From Clostridium hydrogeniformans DSM 21757 (lineage in GTDB: Bacteria; Bacillota; Clostridia; Clostridiales; Clostridiaceae), in contig NZ_JMLJ01000016.1 of the NCBI RefSeq assembly GCF_000686705.1, forward strand, positions 1 through 64,000: 64,000 bases of DNA, written 5' to 3'. Below the pieces are notes generated by a model. The model ran no database searches and was not told where the DNA came from. It was given only the letters and a program-made list of their open reading frames with translations. Made by a program: the position numbers and the translations under genes. The stretch's first letter is position 1, and every line of letters starts with the position of its first letter. This document shows positions 58,326 through 64,000 of the stretch, piece by piece.

Positions 58326-58360
58326 AAGAAAAGACCTTAGGAAAAAAATTCTTAAGATCT
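58326..58360 (-). terminator. Intrinsic terminator of D6
   Basis: Stem AGATCTTAAGAA against TTCCTAAGGTCT on the minus strand followed by TTTTCTTTA. Confidence 0.75.
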
Positions 58361-58418
58361 AATCATTTATATATAATTTCTCAAGAAAGCTATAAGAGTA
58401 TATATTATTATTCAATTA

Positions 58419-59153
58419 TTAGTGAGAAATAGCTGTAGCAGATATACTAGATCCTCTTATAGAAGCATTTTCAGTAGTTAATACTCCTGTACTAGATAAT
58501 ACACTTGAAGAAACCCTAACTATTTCTACAGTGTACACACAACATCCTGGACATACATTACATTCACAGTGGCTAAAGCTAAAGGAATTAGTTATATTAA
58601 CAGCAAGAGCTAATATTCCAAAAGCAAAGTCCCATGTACCTAAAGTAATCTTAGACCCATCTCCACAAGTTTTGCTTAGTTGGAATGTTACTGTAAATGG
58701 ATTGCCTAATATTGGTGTTGCTCCAAGAGTTATAAGAGCTTGATAATTAATTAGAGCATTAAAGTCTATTTTAATACTAGGATTACATAAACAAGTACTA
58801 TCTATAGTAACACTTGCTATTGCTAATGGATTAAAAGTTGGGTTTGTAACTGTAGGTATTGGTATAGCTATCCCAGTACCTTGTCCACAAGCAAATATGG
58901 ATGATTGGTTTGGAGTAGGGTGTCCAGGTTTACAATGAGCTTGGTTACAGCACTTATACTCATATTTAGGATAATCATAATCACAGTCTTTATCATCATA
59001 TTGGGAATAATCGTGATTACAGCATTTATACTCATATTCAGGAGAATCATCATGGTGATGTTTACCATCATATTTAGGATAGTCATGATGACAACAGTTA
59101 TCATCATCTTTATAGTCATCATAAGATTTATAATCAAAGTATCTTGATTTCAT
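58419..59153 (-). CDS. Family D protein 6 with extended N-terminal repeats
   Basis: 244 residues. The N-terminal arm (about 17-78) has about five units, three of them with Cys-Cys (NCCHHDYPKY, KCCNHDYSQY, KCCNQAHCKP) and others with His or Asp-Cys (KHHHDDSPEY, KDCDYDYPKY). The core matches D3-D5. It starts MKSRYFD. AAGGAGG precedes the ATG. D7 ends 141 bases upstream, so it may share a message with X3 and D7. Confidence 0.77.
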   Translation of the reverse strand: MKSRYFDYKSYDDYKDDDNCCHHDYPKYDGKHHHDDSPEYEYKCCNHDYSQYDDKDCDYDYPKYEYKCCNQAHCKPGHPTPNQSSIFACGQGTGIAIPIPTVTNPTFNPLAIASVTIDSTCLCNPSIKIDFNALINYQALITLGATPILGNPFTVTFQLSKTCGDGSKITLGTWDFAFGILALAVNITNSFSFSHCECNVCPGCCVYTVEIVRVSSSVLSSTGVLTTENASIRGSSISATAISH

Positions 59154-59294
59154 AAATAAACCTCCTTAAAGTTTAAGTTATATTATTTTTTAGAATTAAA
59201 TCATATATTTTTGCAATAAATAAAAGAATTCAATAGGTAATTTTTAAGGAAAGTAAAGTTATAAAGTCTGACTCTATCAGGGATTAAATATAAA

Positions 59295-59897
59295 TTAATG
59301 AGAAAAAGCTGTAGCAAATATATTAGAACTTCTTATAGAAGAATTTTGTGATATAGTTATAGGAACTTCTGTACCACTACTTGTTGTTATAAGTGGAGTG
59401 GTATTGACTATTTCTACTATATAAGTGCAACAACTAGGACAAGGATTACATTCACAGTAGCTAAAGCTAAAGGAATTAGTTACATTTACAGCTAAAGCAA
59501 GTAAACCAAAGCTATAATCCCAGCTTCCTAGAGTGATTTTCTCTGTTTTTCCACAAACTTTACTTAATCTAAATGTTACTGAGAATGGATTAGTTAATAA
59601 TCCAAAGCCACCTCCACCAAGATCTATTAATGTTTGATAGTTAATTATAGAACTAAAATCTATTTTCACACTAGGATTACAAAGACAAGTAGTATCTATG
59701 GTCACATTTGCCACTGGTATAGGATTAGTTACTGAGATAGGTAGAGATATACCACTACCATGGCCACAACTAAATATTGATTTAGTTGGAGTTGGATGAT
59801 AAGGATTGTCATTACAACATTTTAAAGAGCTATACTCATGGTTATTTTCATATTTATAAAAGTCTTCATAATCATAATAATTACTTTTAGAATTCAT
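59295..59897 (-). CDS. Family D protein 7 (DUF4489-like)
   Basis: 200 residues. The N-terminal arm is Tyr/Asp/Glu-rich with a single Cys-Cys (SLKCCNDNPYHPTP). The core keeps FSCGHGSGISLPI, IDTTCLCNPSVKIDFSSIINYQTL, FRLSKVCGKTEK, YCECNPCPSCCTYIVEIV and ends SSNIFATAFSH. Somewhat divergent from D3-D6. It begins 69 bases after the X3 stop with AAGGAGG before the ATG, so X3 and D7 are likely cotranscribed. Confidence 0.75.
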   Translation of the reverse strand: MNSKSNYYDYEDFYKYENNHEYSSLKCCNDNPYHPTPTKSIFSCGHGSGISLPISVTNPIPVANVTIDTTCLCNPSVKIDFSSIINYQTLIDLGGGGFGLLTNPFSVTFRLSKVCGKTEKITLGSWDYSFGLLALAVNVTNSFSFSYCECNPCPSCCTYIVEIVNTTPLITTSSGTEVPITISQNSSIRSSNIFATAFSH

Positions 59898-59966
59898 TAA
59901 AAAACCTCCTTATCTTTAGTAAGTACTTAGTTAGATGTATTTATTTAAATATTAGCCTTAAACTTA

Positions 59967-60752
59967 TTAATGCTCACATCCACAATCAAAGAAATCATCA
60001 TAGAAATCATCTTCATCAGTTGGGAATAATGGTCTTAGTTTTTGATCAGGATAGAATTTTGGCGCAGGTGAGCAGTTAAACTCTTCACAAGGGTTTTTAG
60101 GTTTTGATTCTTTACATGGATTTGGTATTGGACAGTATCCGTAAGCAGGAATCAATAATTGTACTAAAAGTTCACATTTAACAATTAGATGGAAACCTAG
60201 GGTTATGTCTAAGAAGTCACAACCATCACAATCTCTTTTGAATACTCCATCAAGACATTCTGCAACTAGCTCAAGCTTTAATATTTCAGATTCTAAGTTT
60301 TTGGAGTATGGTATAGTACTAGAAGCTATTTTAGCTATGGAATCAGGGCAATAAAGCTTGCTTATTGTTTCACTTCTATTTACTTCATAAAATACTGAAC
60401 ATTCCTTACCATCATTATCTAGGAAGTCTGCATAGAAAGAGATTATAAAGTGAACTATTATTTTATGGTGTCCGGAGTGTCCTCTAATAGGAAGTTTATC
60501 AAAAGCTAAAAGCCTAATATTAAAGTCATGACATCCAAGGAAAACTTTTGGATTATCTAATGGGTGACTTCTTAATTCTTCATCAGTAGTTTTTGTATCA
60601 GGTCCTTCACAAAATCTAACACATCTTTTAATTAAGCATTGGTCAAATACTTTAGGTACTTCAATACACACTAGTTCTAAAGGATCAGGTAAACAGCCTT
60701 CTTTGTTTATAATGCCAGGCCTTGGAACGAAATCATTATGGGAGCTAATCAT
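59967..60752 (-). CDS. Family X protein 3 (unknown, Cys-rich)
   Basis: 261 residues, close to X2 along its whole length (RPGIINKEGCLPDPLELVC, KVFDQCLIKRCVRFCEGPDT, LLVQLLIPAYGYCPIPNPC, SPAPKFYPDQKLRPLFPTDE), ending FFDCGCEH. It is the first gene of the minus-strand array and heads the X3-D7-D6 group. Function and family not recognised. AAAGGAGG precedes the ATG. Confidence 0.75.
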   Translation of the reverse strand: MISSHNDFVPRPGIINKEGCLPDPLELVCIEVPKVFDQCLIKRCVRFCEGPDTKTTDEELRSHPLDNPKVFLGCHDFNIRLLAFDKLPIRGHSGHHKIIVHFIISFYADFLDNDGKECSVFYEVNRSETISKLYCPDSIAKIASSTIPYSKNLESEILKLELVAECLDGVFKRDCDGCDFLDITLGFHLIVKCELLVQLLIPAYGYCPIPNPCKESKPKNPCEEFNCSPAPKFYPDQKLRPLFPTDEDDFYDDFFDCGCEH

Positions 60753-60781
60753 TTACTTTCCTCCTTTTTCTAAATAATAGA

Positions 60782-60823
60782 TTTACAGTATATAATATAC
60801 AAAGGAAATTATAATGTTACATA
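60782..60823 (-). promoter_or_regulatory. Conserved 41-bp block upstream of X3
   Basis: TTTACAGTATATAATATACA then AAGGAAATTATAATGTTACAT; the third copy of the X-gene upstream block. Confidence 0.55.
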
Positions 60824-60869
60824 GGAGATAGGAAAGATAAAGAGAAATTTGCATATTAAGATAATAAAA

Positions 60870-60904
60870 AAAGACTTTAGTAGAAGCACATCTAAAGTTT
60901 TTTT
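60870..60904 (+). terminator. Orphan terminator-like hairpin
   Basis: Stem AAAGACTTTAG against CTAAAGTTTTT with a T-run, in a divergent region where no plus-strand gene ends. Confidence 0.5.
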
Positions 60905-61185
60905 ACTATGGCATAGAAGTTTGATTAAGTTTTACTTTATTTAGCACTTCATGGAACTATTATTCATATTGTACTAAGTGATGGCTAATTATTACCACAA
61001 TTCAAGGTGATTCAAGATAATTTTAAAGCTCATTATATAAAGATTTATCTTAAAAACTTCTCTTAACTTAAAAATTATTTAATTGCATAAATAAAACTCA
61101 ATTATTAACTAGCATTAAGTAATATATTCTCAAAATAAAAATATACTTTTATAGGGAGAAACTATACATATTTTCTTATAAGCAG

Positions 61186-61195
61186 CATATTAATA
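61186..61195 (+). promoter_or_regulatory. Late-sporulation-type -10 element before the coiled-coil gene
   Basis: CATATTAATA, the same core as upstream of D1-D3, 71 bases before the ATG. An AC dinucleotide 18 bases upstream is a possible -35. Confidence 0.4.
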
Positions 61196-61266
61196 AAGTT
61201 TTATAATTGCAAATCATAAGATTTACCTAAATATTAAAAGATAAATAATATGGTGGAGGGAGTAGC

Positions 61267-63465
61267 ATGATAAGTAATACAAATACATGGATTTTTCATG
61301 ATAAAGAAAATAACTTATGGAGATTTTTATTAGATGAAAAAGGGAATATGTTATATAACACTATGTATTCCCATAATAGATGGAGCAAGGAGACTAGATT
61401 AGATAGAGGAGTAAAAGAATTTAATATATATAGGGATAGGAATGAAAATATCCATATTGTTTATAGAAACGATTCAGAAGTTAAATATTGTCGCTGGGAT
61501 GGAAAGCAATGGTTAGGAAAACCAATCTATGATATTAATGAAGAGAAGATAAGAAATCTTAAGGTTATAGTATTGGAAGGAACTATACATGTATTTTTTA
61601 TATCAAATAAGGATAGTGAAGCCTTAGGAAATATAGTCCATTATAAACTTAGTGAGGATAAGGGTGAGGTGTTCACAGTTGCCTCAGTTAGTACTAATGA
61701 GGTATTTGATAATTATAGAATAGAGTGCAAAGGTAAAAGAAACATATATTTACTTTATATAGATAAAAATGAAGGAGATAATGAGGTTAAAGGTGCCTTA
61801 TATAATGGACAATGGAGTGAAGCACAAGCTATATATTATACAAATGGAGAAGATGTAAGGATTTCCACAAAGTTTTTTAATAATAAGTTGTATATCTTAA
61901 ATATGTCTAGTAATGAAGGGATTTCTTCTCTAGAAGAAATTCATTTAGAGGAAAATGGAGATATCAAGTATGATAAAATTTATAATACTAAAAATACAAT
62001 AGACCATATTTGTTTTGTAGAAAAGGATAATTCCTTATGGGCTTTGTGGAATGAAGAAGAAAAGATATTATATTCTACTTTAATGGGAAAATGGAGTAAA
62101 CCACAAGAGTTATATATTGATGAGGGTAATGAAGTGAATTTCTATAGCTCTACAGGAGTAAACTTAGATAATAAAGAAATAACTTGCCACAGAGTTTTCG
62201 GAAGCAGTTACCCCACAATAAAAGTTATTCTACCTAAGGGAGATGAAAGAAATATCATAAAAGGCAAGTCTTTAGATGAAGTAAATGGTTATAAGGTAGG
62301 AAAAAACATAGAAAGTCATGATGATATATTTGGTCCTAAATCCTATTACAATAACAATTATGAATATGCAGATAAAATAAATTCAATAGGTACTAATCCG
62401 GATATGTTTTATGGTAATAACAACTATGAAGATAATAATATTATTAATGAAGAAGTTCATAAGGTTAAGGAGAAGGAAAAGGTAAGTGGAAAAAATTCAA
62501 ATAAAGTCATAGCTACCTTAAAAATGCAGCTTCAGCAGAAGGAAGGCCTATATGAAGAGCTTCAGGATAGATTAGAAACTATTACTCTTAAAAGTAAGAA
62601 AAATGAAGAAAATATAATTGAATTTAAGAAGATATTTGAAGAGTCAGGAAGAGAAATGCAAGAAATGAGAACCTCCTTAGAGGATGCTAAAAAAGAGAGA
62701 AATGAGGCTATAAAAGAAGGGGAAGACCTTACAAATGAAATAAGTAAACTTATAAGAGAAAGAGACGAGCTTAAGGAAAATATCCGTAATTTATTAACTG
62801 AATATAATATAGCTAAGGACAAGTTTCAAAATACTTCAATGGAGATAGAATCTTTTAAAGATAAATTAAGGGAGACCAACAGAATAAAAGAATTAATGGA
62901 AGAACAAATAAATAAAGATGAACTTAAGTTTAATAAAGAAATATCAGTATTAACCACTAAGTATAAAGAAATACAAGACAAGTTAGATGCAAAGGTTATA
63001 GATAATAAGGAAATTCAAAATAAGTTAGAGGGAAAAAATGCTGAATATAGAGATATTAAAAGTAAATTTGAAGAAAATATTATTCAGTATAGAGAAATTC
63101 AAAGTAAGCTAGAATCTAAGGAGAAGGAATTAGAAAAAGTAAAGTTAGAAAAAAATAATTTGGATATAAAATTAAGTGACATACTTTTAGAAAATGAGAA
63201 GTTAAAAAGAACATTTAATGAGGGGAATATAGAAAGAGAAAGTGTTCTTAGGGAACTAGAGTTTACAAATAATCATAGAGAGGATCTTAAAAAAGCTTTA
63301 GAAGATGCAAATAAGGAAATCCATATGATAAATAGTCAGAAGGAAAAGCTTATCTCAATAGTGAGGGAGGCTAATATAGAAAAAAATAAGTTGAAAAAGG
63401 AGTTAGAACTTGAGACTAATAGGTCAATTATAAGTAGAATCTTTAATAAAAAGGGGGATAGTTAA
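61267..63465 (+). CDS. Beta-propeller-like plus coiled-coil protein
   Basis: 732 residues, no signal peptide. Residues 1 to about 330 carry repeated W/Y-rich strands (FHDKENNLWRFLLDEKG, YCRWDGKQWLGKPIYD, ALYNGQWSEAQAIYYTNGE, TLMGKWSKPQELYIDEG), like the blades of a beta-propeller or lectin. A low-complexity Asn/Tyr linker follows (about 350-395). Residues about 398-725 are a long coiled coil (heptads of E/K/L/I). This is an extended structural or scaffold protein. GGAGGGAG precedes the ATG. The next propeller gene begins 5 bases after the stop. A spore-surface role is inferred from position and the promoter-like element. Confidence 0.75.
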   Translation: MISNTNTWIFHDKENNLWRFLLDEKGNMLYNTMYSHNRWSKETRLDRGVKEFNIYRDRNENIHIVYRNDSEVKYCRWDGKQWLGKPIYDINEEKIRNLKVIVLEGTIHVFFISNKDSEALGNIVHYKLSEDKGEVFTVASVSTNEVFDNYRIECKGKRNIYLLYIDKNEGDNEVKGALYNGQWSEAQAIYYTNGEDVRISTKFFNNKLYILNMSSNEGISSLEEIHLEENGDIKYDKIYNTKNTIDHICFVEKDNSLWALWNEEEKILYSTLMGKWSKPQELYIDEGNEVNFYSSTGVNLDNKEITCHRVFGSSYPTIKVILPKGDERNIIKGKSLDEVNGYKVGKNIESHDDIFGPKSYYNNNYEYADKINSIGTNPDMFYGNNNYEDNNIINEEVHKVKEKEKVSGKNSNKVIATLKMQLQQKEGLYEELQDRLETITLKSKKNEENIIEFKKIFEESGREMQEMRTSLEDAKKERNEAIKEGEDLTNEISKLIRERDELKENIRNLLTEYNIAKDKFQNTSMEIESFKDKLRETNRIKELMEEQINKDELKFNKEISVLTTKYKEIQDKLDAKVIDNKEIQNKLEGKNAEYRDIKSKFEENIIQYREIQSKLESKEKELEKVKLEKNNLDIKLSDILLENEKLKRTFNEGNIERESVLRELEFTNNHREDLKKALEDANKEIHMINSQKEKLISIVREANIEKNKLKKELELETNRSIISRIFNKKGDS

Positions 63466-63470
63466 ATTAA

Positions 63471-64000
63471 ATGTCTGCAAAAAGTATTATAAAGAAATCT
63501 TTATACTATGTTGCAAACTTAGGTAATAATACAATAACTCTTATTGATGGAGAGGATAGTTCTAAAATAAGAACTTTATCCCTTCCATTTCCCCCTTTTA
63601 CAATGATTTTATATAATGATTTTATATATGTTGGAGGCTATGGAGATAAAATAGGTATATTAGACACTAGAGATAATACTTTAAAATATATGAATATTGA
63701 AAGCAACGGTAATATTCATATAGATGAAGATAATAGAAGAATATATGCCTCTAATATTTCTGAGATAGGAGTATATGATATAAGTTTAAAAAAGAAGCTA
63801 GGGGGAATAAAAGGGTTTTCCATAGCAGATAGTATAAAAATAGATAATAAAAGGAATAGACTCTTTATCCTTGATGTATTTAGAAAACAGTTAAAAATAT
63901 ATGATCTTAAAACTATGAAGTTTATTTCTAAGATTGAAAACATAGGGGTACGTTCTAATAGTATATTAATAAGTGATGATGGAAAAAAAGTTTATATATC
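63471..64000 (+). CDS. YVTN-type beta-propeller protein (partial, runs off the window)
   Basis: At least 176 residues from MSAKSIIKKS; the 3' end is outside the window. Repeats such as YYVANLGNNTITLIDGED, FIYVGGYGDKIGILDTRDN, RRIYASNISEIGVYDISL and RLFILDVFRKQLKIYDLKT are typical blades of a YVTN/WD-like propeller. AAGGGGG lies 14 bases before the ATG, at the end of the coiled-coil gene, so the two are cotranscribed. Function unknown; other propeller proteins are scaffolds or binding modules. Confidence 0.8.
   Translation, partial: MSAKSIIKKSLYYVANLGNNTITLIDGEDSSKIRTLSLPFPPFTMILYNDFIYVGGYGDKIGILDTRDNTLKYMNIESNGNIHIDEDNRRIYASNISEIGVYDISLKKKLGGIKGFSIADSIKIDNKRNRLFILDVFRKQLKIYDLKTMKFISKIENIGVRSNSILISDDGKKVYI

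Larger units (their letters stand above)
60753..61266. other. Divergent intergenic region, 510 bp
   Basis: Contains the 41-bp block of X3, an orphan terminator-like hairpin (60870-60904) and a CATATTAATA -10-like element (61186-61195) for the coiled-coil gene. No gene. Confidence 0.65.

Overview
The window is AT-rich, gene-dense DNA from a low-GC, endospore-forming Firmicute, most likely a Clostridium sensu stricto species. This rests on strong AGGAGG-type ribosome sites, clostridial gene content (M32 carboxypeptidase, SfsA, PdxS, serC/serA/DUF1015), and a large late block whose proteins look like spore-surface components. It opens with the last bases of a 5S rRNA followed by tRNA-Glu, so a ribosomal RNA operon lies just upstream.

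Layout. 0-7 kb: rRNA/tRNA end, a three-site DnaA-box-like cluster, sfsA, a Nudix hydrolase, a DUF1576-like membrane protein, a TIM-barrel protein with a small Cys-rich partner, and an M32 carboxypeptidase. 7-25 kb: a permease with a doubtful 5' end, a REP-associated tyrosine transposase (RAYT), serine-pathway genes (serC-like, serA-like, DUF1015), a PrmA-like methyltransferase, a 2-aminoethylphosphonate uptake and degradation operon ending in a PhnX-PhnW fusion, an acyltransferase, and pdxS without pdxT. All the intergenic gaps that carry the dispersed 12-base repeat GTTAACCGTCCC (20 copies, 17 of them exact) lie in this stretch, and the RAYT gene sits between copies. 25-42 kb: housekeeping and small unknown genes (MTA/SAH nucleosidase, TcdA, Spx/ArsC-like protein, 3-methyladenine glycosylase, GNAT, a serine-less alpha/beta hydrolase, a Cas4-like/DinG-type helicase, a two-component system). 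Here the gaps hold other, longer and more divergent palindromic repeats of about 85-105 bp.

42-64 kb: what looks like a spore-surface (exosporium or appendage) locus. It holds two BclA-like collagen proteins, one with about 290 Gly-x-Thr triplets and an apparently exact 315-bp internal tandem duplication. Next come two glycosyltransferases (one fused to a methyltransferase) and a His/Asp/Cys-rich protein with two DUF11-like domains. Then ten minus-strand genes alternate between two Cys-rich families: three of family X (unknown) and seven of family D (resembling clostridial DUF4489). Last are a plus-strand coiled-coil protein and a beta-propeller protein cut by the window end. Several genes of this block have sequences resembling late-sporulation (sigma-K type) promoters, and a 41-bp block is conserved ahead of all three X genes.

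How the parts may work together. The RAYT and the 12-base repeats resemble the REP/RAYT partnership known in other bacteria. In the surface locus, the collagen stalks would be glycosylated at Thr by the neighbouring transferases, while the Cys-rich X and D proteins could assemble by disulfides into a coat layer or fibre. These roles are inferred from sequence features and gene order. No database search or structure prediction was run.
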